A stretch of 64,000 nucleotides of DNA from Chryseobacterium senegalense (GTDB lineage: Bacteria > Bacteroidota > Bacteroidia > Flavobacteriales > Weeksellaceae), in the NCBI GenBank assembly GCA_001403755.1, contig CYUH01000015.1, positions 536,589 through 600,588 on the forward strand, written 5' to 3'. The notes under the pieces are model-generated. The model ran no database searches. It had not been told where the DNA came from and worked only from the letters and a program-made list of their open reading frames with translations. Position numbers and translations under genes: made by a program. Shown here piece after piece: positions 26,904 to 35,436 of this stretch (the first letter of the stretch is position 1; each line of letters opens with the position of its first letter).

Positions 26904-27731
26904 ATGGAATTCCTTTCAGTAATAGAATTACCCAATTTTGCAGATCCTCAAATCTGGATCAGTTTGCTTACACTTACCTTCCTCGAAATTGTTTTGGGAG
27001 TAGACAATATTATCTTTATTTCAATTATTTCCGACAAATTGCCAAAAGAAAAACAGCGTTTTGCCAGAAATCTCGGTTTGGCATTTGCGATGATTTTCCG
27101 TGTCGCACTTTTGTTGATGATCAACTGGATTATCGGTTTAAAAGAAGCGGTTATCACACTACCGTGGTTCAATGAACCCGGCTTGGAATTGCCACTTTCT
27201 CTAAGTTGGAAAGATATCATCCTTCTTGCCGGAGGTATTTTCCTTATCGGAAAAAGTACTTTCGAAATTCACGGAAAAATGCAGGGGCACGATGATGCTC
27301 CAAAACCAAAATCCGGCGCGTCCACACTGATGGCGATGGTGGTTTTTCAAATTATCCTGATTGATATGGTATTCTCTCTGGATTCTATTCTTACTGCTAT
27401 TGGTTTGGTTGATAGTGTTTTACTGATGATTATTGCGGTAATTGTTTCCATCGGAATTATGATGGCTTTTGCAGGACCAATTTCTGCCATCATCAATAAA
27501 TATCCGAGTTTACAGATGTTAGCGCTTTCTTTCTTGGTCGTAATCGGCGTGATGTTGGTTGCGGAAGGAATTCATCAGCATGTAAGTAAAAATATCATCT
27601 ATTCATGTCTGGCGTTTAGCTTAGCGGTAGAGATGCTCAACATCAAATTCCGGAACAATCAGAAGAAGAAATACCTGAAACTAAACCCGGATTTAAACAA
27701 AGATTTAAGTTTAAAAGAAGAAAACGAATAA
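26904..27731 (+). CDS. TerC-family integral membrane protein
   Basis: Protein of 275 residues with about seven hydrophobic helices. The TerC signature LEIVLGVDNIIFISIIS is near residues 28-44, and a second acidic motif in helix 5, DMVFSLDSILTAIG, is a likely metal-contact site. Family members export or handle metals such as Mn2+, or are linked to tellurite resistance. The C-terminal tail is Lys/Asn-rich and cytoplasmic. No other ter genes are nearby, so a metal-homeostasis role is more likely than tellurite defence. Confidence 0.92.
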   Translation: MEFLSVIELPNFADPQIWISLLTLTFLEIVLGVDNIIFISIISDKLPKEKQRFARNLGLAFAMIFRVALLLMINWIIGLKEAVITLPWFNEPGLELPLSLSWKDIILLAGGIFLIGKSTFEIHGKMQGHDDAPKPKSGASTLMAMVVFQIILIDMVFSLDSILTAIGLVDSVLLMIIAVIVSIGIMMAFAGPISAIINKYPSLQMLALSFLVVIGVMLVAEGIHQHVSKNIIYSCLAFSLAVEMLNIKFRNNQKKKYLKLNPDLNKDLSLKEENE

Positions 27732-27732
27732 T

Positions 27733-27763
27733 AAAAAAGAGTGATTTTGTTCACTCTTTTTTT
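27733..27763. terminator. Bidirectional terminator
   Basis: AAAAAAGAGTGA and TCACTCTTTTTTT around TTTTGT, shared by the convergent TerC and flavin reductase genes. Confidence 0.85.
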
Positions 27764-27765
27764 GT

Positions 27766-28587
27766 TTACAATATCAAGGTTTCCCAAGCTTTTTGAATGT
27801 TGTTTTGCTGCAGCAATTGTTGAGCTTCTTGATGCAGATTTTCATTATCTGTAAAATTTCCTTCCGGCAATTTTTCAATGTTAGCAAGCATTCCCAAATC
27901 ATTTCCCGTGAAAATTTTGCTGTATTTGATTTGGTTCGGCAATAAATCAAAACCGATTCCTTTGGTTACCAATGGTTTCGGAACTTCAAACAAATTGTTT
28001 TGATTGTTTCTGGCGTACCAATTTCCTCCTAATCTCGCCACCAAATCGAGTTTTATTTGGTCTAAACTCCCTTCATCATTCAAGTATTTTTCGTGAAGAT
28101 GAATTTTTATGATTTCGCAAATTACCAAATTTCCTGCGCCGCCTGCAGTTCCTAATTGTTTTATTTCTAATACTTTACATTCGAAATTTACAGGACAATC
28201 TTCGATAAGTTTTGGTCGGATTAATTCTGCATCTTTCATCGTAAGACCGGATTTCACAAACTCATTTACGCCCTTTTCGTACTCGGTGGAAGCAAGTGAA
28301 ATTTGTTGTACAATTGGATGATTCACAATGCCAATCACGACTTCCGGAATTTCCAAAACGTTTTCTAAAGTATGTTTGGTGGTATTGTCCCGAACTCTTC
28401 GCGCAGGAGAAAAAATCACCACCGGTGGATTGGAACTGAAAAGATTAAAAAAACTGAATGGGCTTAAATTCACATTTCCTTCTGCGTCAATAGTAGATGC
28501 AAGGGCAATTGGTCGTGGTGCAATTGCCGTCTGTAGAAGGGTTTGCAATTGAAGATTGTTTAAATCCTTTGGTGAAATTGTTTTCAT
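27766..28587 (-). CDS. Flavin reductase-like FMN-binding protein
   Basis: Protein of 273 residues of the flavin-reductase-like domain (DIM6/NTAB) family. The FMN-binding region is TAIAPRPIALASTIDAEGNV followed by LSPFSFFNLFSSNPP; a C-terminal extension of about 60 residues ends in a helical tail. Likely a cytosolic NAD(P)H:flavin oxidoreductase or related oxidase. It follows fumarylacetoacetase by 21 bp on the same strand, so it is probably co-transcribed with tyrosine-degradation genes; its exact step there is unknown. Confidence 0.87.
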   Translation of the reverse strand: MKTISPKDLNNLQLQTLLQTAIAPRPIALASTIDAEGNVNLSPFSFFNLFSSNPPVVIFSPARRVRDNTTKHTLENVLEIPEVVIGIVNHPIVQQISLASTEYEKGVNEFVKSGLTMKDAELIRPKLIEDCPVNFECKVLEIKQLGTAGGAGNLVICEIIKIHLHEKYLNDEGSLDQIKLDLVARLGGNWYARNNQNNLFEVPKPLVTKGIGFDLLPNQIKYSKIFTGNDLGMLANIEKLPEGNFTDNENLHQEAQQLLQQNNIQKAWETLIL

Positions 28588-28608
28588 GATGAAAATGAAT
28601 TGAAAGAA

Positions 28609-29856
28609 TTATTTAGCTGGCAATATTTTCCCTGAAACTTCACCAAAACCTACACGAACTCCGTCTTTTTCAGCAAAACCACGCATGATGATGGTATCGT
28701 TGTCCTCAATAAATTTTCTTTCCTGTCCATTATTTAATTGGATTGGATTTTGCCCTCTCCACGTGAGTTCGAGCATGGAACCAAAAGATTTTGGATCTTC
28801 TCCCGAAATCGTTCCGGATGCATAAAGATCGCCCACTTCCACATTGCAACCATTTATCGTATGATGGGCCAATTGCTGCAACATATTCCAGTACATGAAT
28901 TTGTAATTGCTTTGCGAGATGAGGTTTTCCGTACCGTTTTCGGGTTGCAAATAAACTTCAAGATTGATATCGTAATTTTGTTCTCCTGAAGATTTTAAAT
29001 AATCCAAAACTTCAGGCTCTTGTTTCGGAGATGAAGTTCGGAAGGGGGTTAAAGCTTCCATTGTTACTACCCAAGGTGAAATAGAACTTCCGAAATTTTT
29101 CCCTAAAAATGGTCCAAGCGGAACATATTCCCAACTTTGAATATCTCGCGCCGACCAGTCGTTGAAAAGCACCATTCCGAAAATAGCGTTTTCAGCTTCC
29201 GAAGTGGAAATACTTTCGCCCATTTCGGTATGTTTATTGACCACAAAAGCCATTTCCAGTTCGAAATCGAGCTGTTTTGATGGCCCGAAAATCGGTTTTT
29301 CAGAATCCGCAGGTTTCGTTTGACCTTTCGGCCGAATAATTTCTGTTCCGGAAACTACGATGGATGAAGCGCGACCGTGATATCCTACCGGAAGATGCTT
29401 CCAGTTCGGAAGCAAGGCATTTGCAGGATCGCGGAACATTTTTCCTACATTGGTTGCGTGTTCGATACTGCTGTAGAAATCGGTATAATTGGGGATATGA
29501 AGCGGCATCATCATTTTCACTTGATCTAAACTGAAAAAACAATCTTCTTTAGTTCTTTCATCATGAGCGATTTTAGAATCTTCGAGCAGAAGTTCTTGGA
29601 TTTTAAGCCTCACCGCATTGGTAACCGGTTTGCCAAGTTCGACGAATTCGTTTAAAGTATAAGCTTCAAAAACATTTTCATTAAGACCTTCGATTTCATC
29701 AAAAAAACCGTAGTCGTAGAGCGTCGCCAAATCGATTAAGATATCTCCAATTCGTGTACAACAGGCAATATATTCTTTATCGAAAGCCGCAACTCCGAAC
29801 GGTATATTATAGATTGAAAAATCTGAGTTTTGTTCGTAATTTACAAAAGACTTCAT
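28609..29856 (-). CDS. fahA: Fumarylacetoacetase
   Basis: Hydrolyses fumarylacetoacetate to fumarate and acetoacetate, the last step of tyrosine degradation. 415 residues with an N-terminal SH3-like domain and the FAH catalytic fold: DFYSSIEHATNVGKMFRDP, LPVGYHGRASSIVVSGT (catalytic His), Mg2+ ligands in LDFELEMAFVV and FNDWSARDIQSWEYVPLGPF, and SFGSMLELTWRG near the end. The gene belongs to the minus-strand homogentisate cluster with hpd and hmgA. A hairpin with arms AAGGTTCAAG/CTTGAACCTT just upstream may separate it from the preceding secreted-protein gene. Confidence 0.97.
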   Translation of the reverse strand: MKSFVNYEQNSDFSIYNIPFGVAAFDKEYIACCTRIGDILIDLATLYDYGFFDEIEGLNENVFEAYTLNEFVELGKPVTNAVRLKIQELLLEDSKIAHDERTKEDCFFSLDQVKMMMPLHIPNYTDFYSSIEHATNVGKMFRDPANALLPNWKHLPVGYHGRASSIVVSGTEIIRPKGQTKPADSEKPIFGPSKQLDFELEMAFVVNKHTEMGESISTSEAENAIFGMVLFNDWSARDIQSWEYVPLGPFLGKNFGSSISPWVVTMEALTPFRTSSPKQEPEVLDYLKSSGEQNYDINLEVYLQPENGTENLISQSNYKFMYWNMLQQLAHHTINGCNVEVGDLYASGTISGEDPKSFGSMLELTWRGQNPIQLNNGQERKFIEDNDTIIMRGFAEKDGVRVGFGEVSGKILPAK

Positions 29857-29873
29857 TTTGTTTTTATTTTTTA

Positions 29874-29919
29874 AAAAGAAGGTTCAAGGGTAAAAATGCG
29901 CTTTTATCTTGAACCTTTT
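29874..29919 (-). terminator. Terminator or attenuator upstream of fahA
   Basis: Perfect 10-bp arms AAGGTTCAAG (29879-29888) and CTTGAACCTT (29908-29917) with a T run on the minus strand after the stem. It would end the secreted-protein transcript or attenuate read-through into fahA. Confidence 0.65.
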
Positions 29920-29931
29920 GTATGTTTAAAT

Positions 29932-30393
29932 TTATTTTTGATTGATGGCAGATTCCTCTATCCATCTTTCCTTGGTGTTAATGTCGATCAGGTAAAGGAA
30001 TTTTTTTTGTTTCGTCATGAGCAAAGTTTTCGTCACTGGCAACGGAATGTTGATGCCTTCGAGTTTGTCGGCTCGCATCGAAATCAAATTGGATTTCGGA
30101 CGAACGATATCGCCGGAAAAAACATTGGACGAAGATTTTCCCGTTTTTTTGTCATCAAACATCTCCACATAAATCAACAGATTTCCTTTAATGATGATGA
30201 AACTCCGTTCGGTATGATCCTCAAAATCCTTTATCAAAACAAATTTTCTGTTATCAATGTCCACGTCGGAAAGATTTTGATTGATTCCGCGTTTTTCTTC
30301 CAATCTTTGGATAATTGCATTGATCGTGCTGTATTGAGCATTCAACGCAAGTGTGGAAAAACAGAAAACGATGCTGAAAATTAATTTTTTCAT
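29932..30393 (-). CDS. Secreted protein of unknown function in the tyrosine cluster
   Basis: Protein of 153 residues with a Sec signal peptide (MKKLIFSIVFCFSTLALNAQ). The mature part is alpha/beta without a recognised domain and has no Cys after the signal, so it is periplasmic or exported rather than a lipoprotein. It sits 49 bp downstream of hpd and upstream of fahA, followed by a hairpin terminator. The link to tyrosine breakdown is positional only. Confidence 0.75.
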   Translation of the reverse strand: MKKLIFSIVFCFSTLALNAQYSTINAIIQRLEEKRGINQNLSDVDIDNRKFVLIKDFEDHTERSFIIIKGNLLIYVEMFDDKKTGKSSSNVFSGDIVRPKSNLISMRADKLEGINIPLPVTKTLLMTKQKKFLYLIDINTKERWIEESAINQK

Positions 30394-30442
30394 GAATGAT
30401 TTTAAATGATGTGAACGAAACTAAACCATGCTGAGCTCGCTG

Positions 30443-31573
30443 TTATAAGTTCCCGCGGCGTTCTTGTTCTTTTTCTAATGCCTCGAATAACGCTTTGAAA
30501 TTTCCTGCACCAAAACTTTGCGCGCCGTGTCTTTCGATGATTTCATAGAATAGAGTAGGGCGATCTTCTACTGGCTTTGTGAAAATTTGCAGCAAATAAC
30601 CTTCTTCATCACAGTCGATCAAAATTCCCAAATCTTCCAATTTTTTAAGGTCTTCATCGATTTGCCCGACTCTTTGGGGAACCATTTCGTAGTAAGCGTT
30701 TGGCGGTGCCGGAAGAAATTCTATTCCCCGTGCTTTCAATTCGGTTACGGTTTTGATGATGTCTTTGGTGGCAACTGCGATATGTTGTACGCCTTCACCT
30801 TCGTAGAAATCGAGATATTCTTCAACCTGAGATTTCTTTTTACCTTCCGCAGGTTCGTTGATCGGGAATTTTGCGTAGCCATTTCCATTGCTCATTACTT
30901 TGGACATCAGCGCAGAATATTCTGTGTTTATTTGCTTGTCGTCAAAACTTAAGATATTCACAAATCCCATTACTTTTTCGTACCATTCAACTGTAGGAAT
31001 CATTCGGTCCCATCCTACATTTCCTACACAATGATCCACATACAATAGCCCAACTTCCGATGGATTATAATCGCTTTCCCATTTTTGATAACCCGGCATG
31101 AAATCTCCGGAATAATTTTTTCTTTCAATAAACATATGAACGGTTTCGCCATACGTGTAAATTCCCGACATTCGTACTTCGCCGTGTTCATCGGTAATGG
31201 TAGTTGGTTCCATATAAGGTTTTCCGCCACGTTTGGTGGTTTCTTCGAAAGCGGCATAAGCGTCATCAACCCAAAGTGCCAAAATTTTCACTCCATCGCC
31301 ATGTTTTTTTTGATGCTCGCAAATCGGGGAGTCAGAATTTAAACCAGAGGTTAAAACCAAACGAATTTTTCCTTGTTGCACTACATATGAAGCGCGGTCT
31401 CTAACGCCCGTTTCCGGTCCTGCGTAAGCTACTGATTGAAATCCGAAAGCTGTTTTGTAGAAATGGGCTGCTTGTTTTGCATTTCCAACATAAAATTCGA
31501 TATAATCAGTACCATTAATTGGTAAAAAATTTTCTGCCTGTGCTATTTTTTCGGCGAAAGTAAGTGTTGACAT
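30443..31573 (-). CDS. hpd: 4-hydroxyphenylpyruvate dioxygenase
   Basis: Non-haem Fe(II) dioxygenase that converts 4-hydroxyphenylpyruvate to homogentisate. 376 residues with two vicinal-oxygen-chelate domains. Iron ligands are visible as His in LLYVDHCVGNV, His in GEGVQHIAVATKDI and Glu in LFYEIIERHG. The C-terminal helix (GNFKALFEALEKEQERRG) that gates the active site is intact. First gene of the hpd part of the cluster; hmgA lies upstream on the same strand in a separate transcription unit. Confidence 0.97.
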   Translation of the reverse strand: MSTLTFAEKIAQAENFLPINGTDYIEFYVGNAKQAAHFYKTAFGFQSVAYAGPETGVRDRASYVVQQGKIRLVLTSGLNSDSPICEHQKKHGDGVKILALWVDDAYAAFEETTKRGGKPYMEPTTITDEHGEVRMSGIYTYGETVHMFIERKNYSGDFMPGYQKWESDYNPSEVGLLYVDHCVGNVGWDRMIPTVEWYEKVMGFVNILSFDDKQINTEYSALMSKVMSNGNGYAKFPINEPAEGKKKSQVEEYLDFYEGEGVQHIAVATKDIIKTVTELKARGIEFLPAPPNAYYEMVPQRVGQIDEDLKKLEDLGILIDCDEEGYLLQIFTKPVEDRPTLFYEIIERHGAQSFGAGNFKALFEALEKEQERRGNL

Positions 31574-31686
31574 TTTATTCTTTTTTTAGATATGCCAATT
31601 TACAAAATTTTTAGGATAGCCGAAATTACATTTTCCAGGGATGCATTTTAATTATAATTACACGATAAAAAAATACCCGTAGAAAG

Positions 31687-31726
31687 AAAATGCCCCAAAA
31701 TGTTATAAACTCTTGGGGCATTTTTT
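31687..31726 (-). terminator. Terminator after the CoA-transferase gene
   Basis: AAAATGCCCCAA and TTGGGGCATTTTTT arms with a 14-base loop. The stem overlaps the stop codon of the upstream minus-strand gene. Confidence 0.8.
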
Positions 31727-33002
31727 ATTTTTGATTAAATCTTTCAAAAGTTGCTTTTTCGAGCATTTCCCGATCATCAGGATGGGAAATTTCGATTAGG
31801 GCTTTTGCTCTCTGTTTTAAATTTTTTCCGTACAGGTAAGCGGTCCCGAATTCAGTTACTACATAGTGGATATGACCTCTAGTGGTTACCACGCCAGCTC
31901 CTGGTTTTAGGAAAGGTACAATTCGTGGAACTCCTTTTTTCGTTCTTGATGAAATTGCGATAATAGGTTTTCCTCCTTCGGAAAGTGCTGCGCCACGCAT
32001 GAAATCCATTTGGCCACCAATTCCGCTGAACTGGTAGGTTCCGATAGAATCTGCGCAAACCTGTCCTGTAAGATCGATCTCAATTGCCGAGTTGATAGCC
32101 ACCATTTTTTTGTTTTTCATAATATTGATCGGATAATTCACATGTTCCACATCCATGAAAGCAAATGAAGGATTATCATCAATATAATCATACAATTTCT
32201 TGGTTCCGAAGGCAAAACTGGTGATGGTTCTGTTCAGGTGAGTTCCTTTATATTTGTTATTTACAATGTCTTTTGCTACCAGATCTACAATGCCATCGCT
32301 GATCATTTCGGTATGAATTCCTAAATCTTTGTGATTGTTCAGGCATTTTAAGACCGCATCCGGAATGGTGCCGATTCCCATCTGTAATGTGGATCTGTCA
32401 TCAATTAGTTCTGCCACGTTTTTGCCGATTAGCAATTCTTCTTCGCCTACTTTTGCGCCATAATCTACGGTTAAAAGTTCCTCTTCGTGCCACACCATTT
32501 TATGTATTTTAGAAACGTGAATCATTCCATCGCCATGCGTTCTCGGCATTTTTGGATTCACCTGCGCAATAATTGTTTTTGCAGTATCTACCGCGCTTCT
32601 TGCGACATCTACCGAGGTTCCTAAGGTACAATATCCGTGTTGATCTGGTGGCGAAACGGTAATCATCGCAACATCAATTGGTAAGTGGCCGTTTTTGAAT
32701 AGCAATGGAATTTCACTTAAAAAAACAGGAACGAAATCTCCGTGATCAGAATTTACGGCATCGCGAACCGGCGTGGAAACAAATAATGAATTAACGAAAA
32801 AATGATCTTTATATTGAGGTTTTGCAATTTCTACATTTCCCTGTTGGGTAATCGATACAAATTCTACATTAGAAAGTCGTGGCGATTGTTTTGCAAGTTC
32901 ATTAATTAAAAAATTTGGAGTACATGCACTACCGTGCGAAAAAATCCTATCTCCGCTTTTAATGAGAGATACCGCTTCTTCTGCGCTTACATATTGAATC
33001 AT
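31725..33002 (-). CDS. Acetyl-CoA hydrolase/CoA-transferase family protein
   Basis: Family I CoA-transferase/hydrolase, 425 residues, related to 4-hydroxybutyrate or acetate CoA-transferases. Motifs: FSHGSACTPNFLINELAKQ near the N-terminus, TLQMGIGTIPDAVLKCL, the catalytic Glu in GIHTEMISDGIVDL, and IGGQMDFMRGAALSEGGKP. It lies 115 bp downstream of hmgA and has its own promoter-like box. Since the homogentisate pathway yields acetoacetate, activation of that acid with CoA is a plausible role, but the true substrate is not readable. Confidence 0.9.
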   Translation of the reverse strand: MIQYVSAEEAVSLIKSGDRIFSHGSACTPNFLINELAKQSPRLSNVEFVSITQQGNVEIAKPQYKDHFFVNSLFVSTPVRDAVNSDHGDFVPVFLSEIPLLFKNGHLPIDVAMITVSPPDQHGYCTLGTSVDVARSAVDTAKTIIAQVNPKMPRTHGDGMIHVSKIHKMVWHEEELLTVDYGAKVGEEELLIGKNVAELIDDRSTLQMGIGTIPDAVLKCLNNHKDLGIHTEMISDGIVDLVAKDIVNNKYKGTHLNRTITSFAFGTKKLYDYIDDNPSFAFMDVEHVNYPINIMKNKKMVAINSAIEIDLTGQVCADSIGTYQFSGIGGQMDFMRGAALSEGGKPIIAISSRTKKGVPRIVPFLKPGAGVVTTRGHIHYVVTEFGTAYLYGKNLKQRAKALIEISHPDDREMLEKATFERFNQK

Positions 33003-33022
33003 ATTTCAGTTGTTTGATTTAT

Positions 33023-33030
33023 CAAATTTA
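33023..33030 (-). promoter_or_regulatory. TAnnTTTG -7 box of the CoA-transferase gene
   Basis: TAAATTTG on the minus strand, 20 bases before the ATG at 33002. Confidence 0.5.
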
Positions 33031-33117
33031 CTATATTCTGTTAAGAGCCGAAATGAGGAATCTCAGCTTTTGAGGAAAATATCACTAATTTCTGTCATGT
33101 TTCAGGAAGAAGAATCA

Positions 33118-34305
33118 TTATTCCTGAGATCGATCTGCTAAATAATTATCTGAATTTTCGAGCCAGGAAGTTGCATACGAAGGATCTTCCACTTTCATTG
33201 CTTCTTCGGTAAGTTTTAGCGGGCGGAATGGATCAACCATGACAGCGTATTCTTCGGTAAATTTTTTGCCAATGCTGCGTTCCATCGCTCCCGGGTGCGG
33301 GCCATGTACAATTCCTCCCGGATGTAGGGTAAAATCCATTAAATCGATATGATTTCTGCTCATGAAATCGCCTTCGGTATAAAAAAGAACTTCGTCCGAA
33401 TCAATATTTGAGTGGTTATAAGGAGCCGGAATTGCAAGTGGATGATAATCATACATTCTTGCTACAAAAGAACAAACTACGAAGTTGTGCGCCTCGAAAG
33501 TTTGATGAATTGGCGGTGGTAGATGAACTCGACCGGTTATAGGTTCGAAATTTTTGATATTGAATTTAAAAGGGTAAAAAAATCCGTCCCAACCAACCAC
33601 ATCGAAAGGGTGGCTCGCGTATACGAAATCCCAAATTTGGTTTTCTTTTTTTACTTTAATCGTGAATTCACCTTTTTCATCTTTGGGCTCTATAAAAGTT
33701 GGCGCAATGATATCTCTTTCGCAAAACGGAGAATGTTCCAGAAGTTGTCCAAACTCATTTCGATAGCGTTTTGGGGTGTAGATAGGAGAGTGCGCTTCAA
33801 TGAAGAATAATACATTGTTTTCGGTTTCAAATTCGATTTGATAGATGGTGCCCCGAGGAATGATAAGGTAATCGCCCACGGAAAATTCTAGATTTCCTAG
33901 AAAAGTTTTCAACGTTCCGTTACCTTCGTGAATAAAGAGTAACTCGTCGCATTCCGCATTTTTGTAGAAATATTCGGTGGATTTTCTCGGTTTTGCCAAT
34001 CCCATTTTCAGATCATTGTTCAGCAAAAGTACTTTTCGGCTATCGATAAAGTCGTTTTCTGAAGTAATATTCATCCCTTTGAGCATTCTGGGAGTCACAT
34101 TTTTTTCAACTGCAATTTTCGGCGTCACATCTTTAGGTTCGCTGATGGATTTGATTTGCGTTGGACGATGGATATGATAAAGTAGGGATGAAATTCCGTG
34201 AAAACCTTCGGTACCAAACAATTGTTCGTAATAAAATTGGTCTTTTTCAGACTTGAAAATGGTGTGTCTTTTCAGAGGTATTTTTCCGGAATGGTGGTAT
34301 CTCAT
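33118..34305 (-). CDS. hmgA: Homogentisate 1,2-dioxygenase
   Basis: Fe(II) ring-cleaving enzyme that turns homogentisate into maleylacetoacetate. 395 residues with a cupin-type fold. Recognisable stretches are MRYHHSGKIPLKRHT, GDYLIIPRGTIYQIEFE and LHPGGIVHGPHPGAMERSIG, the latter two regions carrying likely iron and substrate ligands. With hpd and fumarylacetoacetase on the same strand this gives the homogentisate route, except that no maleylacetoacetate isomerase gene is in the window. Confidence 0.95.
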   Translation of the reverse strand: MRYHHSGKIPLKRHTIFKSEKDQFYYEQLFGTEGFHGISSLLYHIHRPTQIKSISEPKDVTPKIAVEKNVTPRMLKGMNITSENDFIDSRKVLLLNNDLKMGLAKPRKSTEYFYKNAECDELLFIHEGNGTLKTFLGNLEFSVGDYLIIPRGTIYQIEFETENNVLFFIEAHSPIYTPKRYRNEFGQLLEHSPFCERDIIAPTFIEPKDEKGEFTIKVKKENQIWDFVYASHPFDVVGWDGFFYPFKFNIKNFEPITGRVHLPPPIHQTFEAHNFVVCSFVARMYDYHPLAIPAPYNHSNIDSDEVLFYTEGDFMSRNHIDLMDFTLHPGGIVHGPHPGAMERSIGKKFTEEYAVMVDPFRPLKLTEEAMKVEDPSYATSWLENSDNYLADRSQE

Positions 34306-34427
34306 TTTATTTACTTTTTAATTATCGTAAATTTAATGAAATTTTCCTGATCTTGAGGGAATGGATATATCTGGTTTAATTTCAGATATTTAATGGTGGA
34401 AAATCAAAAGAAAAAGGAGTTGGATAT

Positions 34428-34970
34428 TTATTCAAAAGTCATCATCGGCTCATAAAAATCTTCCTCCATTACGCCGAATTGCTGACAAAGAAGCTGAATA
34501 CCATTGATGTTTTTTAGAAGATCTTCCTCTTTTGAAATTAAAGGGATATTTCCCATATCCGTATGCAGGATAAAATTATCGCCGGCTTTACTGATTTCGG
34601 TAGGTAAAAAAGGAAGTTTACGAAAATAATTTTCTGCCTTTTCTATAAGTATTTCTTTATTTTCAGGATAAATCAAAACTCCGCCCGCCGTAATGTTTTC
34701 CGATATCTGAGGTAAATGATCGGCACTAATTTCTTCCGAAATTAAAATAATATTGGGTCCAAAGTCGATCGCCTTTTGTGCATCATCTGTTTCTAAAATT
34801 ACAAAATCGTTGTTCGAAACTCGGTTTTCGCCATTCCTTAGAAAAAAATCATATTCTTTTCCTGAAAAATCAAGTGCATGAGAAACCATTTTGGCAATAG
34901 AAAACTGAGATGTATAAAGTACTACACGAGTTTTGCTTGTAGAATATTGCAAGATTTCTGAAAAGGTCAT
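34428..34970 (-). CDS. Hypothetical protein, possibly a degenerate Mur-ligase-like domain
   Basis: Protein of 180 residues, soluble. The run NNDFVILETDDAQ, then PNIILISEEISADHLPQI and GGVLIYPEN recalls the central domain of MurC/Mpl-type ligases (acidic E-x-D, then I-x-x-D-H-L), but the P-loop GxxGKT is missing, so it would not be an active ligase of that type. This relationship is my inference from pattern only. It is the last gene of a four-gene operon after a lipoprotein, an acyltransferase and a Nudix hydrolase. Confidence 0.7.
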   Translation of the reverse strand: MTFSEILQYSTSKTRVVLYTSQFSIAKMVSHALDFSGKEYDFFLRNGENRVSNNDFVILETDDAQKAIDFGPNIILISEEISADHLPQISENITAGGVLIYPENKEILIEKAENYFRKLPFLPTEISKAGDNFILHTDMGNIPLISKEEDLLKNINGIQLLCQQFGVMEEDFYEPMMTFE

Positions 34971-34987
34971 GGTCTTTGATCGAAAAG

Positions 34988-35425
34988 TTATGAAGTAGCG
35001 TTGATTTTATTTTTGATGATTTCCTGAAAAACCGAAGTTATATTGTTCCAACGGTTTTTGTCACCTTCCATAATCATCGATGCATCGGATTTGCTTCCCG
35101 ACTGGTTCCCGATTTTTACATTAATGCTTGTCGAAATATTGTCGTAAACTTTTTGATAATCTTCGCGAATCATTCGGAAATTGTTTTGCGAAAGTGCATT
35201 TTCAATTTTTTTGCGCTCCTCGGATGTAATTTTGAAATCTTTTTTGAATTTCTTGCCCTGTCCTTCGAAAGAATAATGCGCATTATTCCCTTTGATTAAA
35301 AGGTTTTCGTAGATCGGAGCAAAACCACCGCTTCGGGAATAGCTGTAATCGAAATCAGAATATTTCTTCTGCGAATTACAGGCAGCTAAAATTACAAATA
35401 TGAATAATGCAATAATTTTTTTCAT
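34988..35425 (-). CDS. Putative lipoprotein
   Basis: Protein of 145 residues with SPII signal MKKIIALFIFVILAAC (Cys16) and a small alpha/beta mature domain without recognised motifs (FDYSYSRSGGFAPIYENLLI). It lies 11 bp after the acyltransferase gene and 17 bp before the 180-residue gene in the same operon. Function unknown. Confidence 0.75.
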   Translation of the reverse strand: MKKIIALFIFVILAACNSQKKYSDFDYSYSRSGGFAPIYENLLIKGNNAHYSFEGQGKKFKKDFKITSEERKKIENALSQNNFRMIREDYQKVYDNISTSINVKIGNQSGSKSDASMIMEGDKNRWNNITSVFQEIIKNKINATS

Positions 35426-35436
35426 TAAGAAAATTT

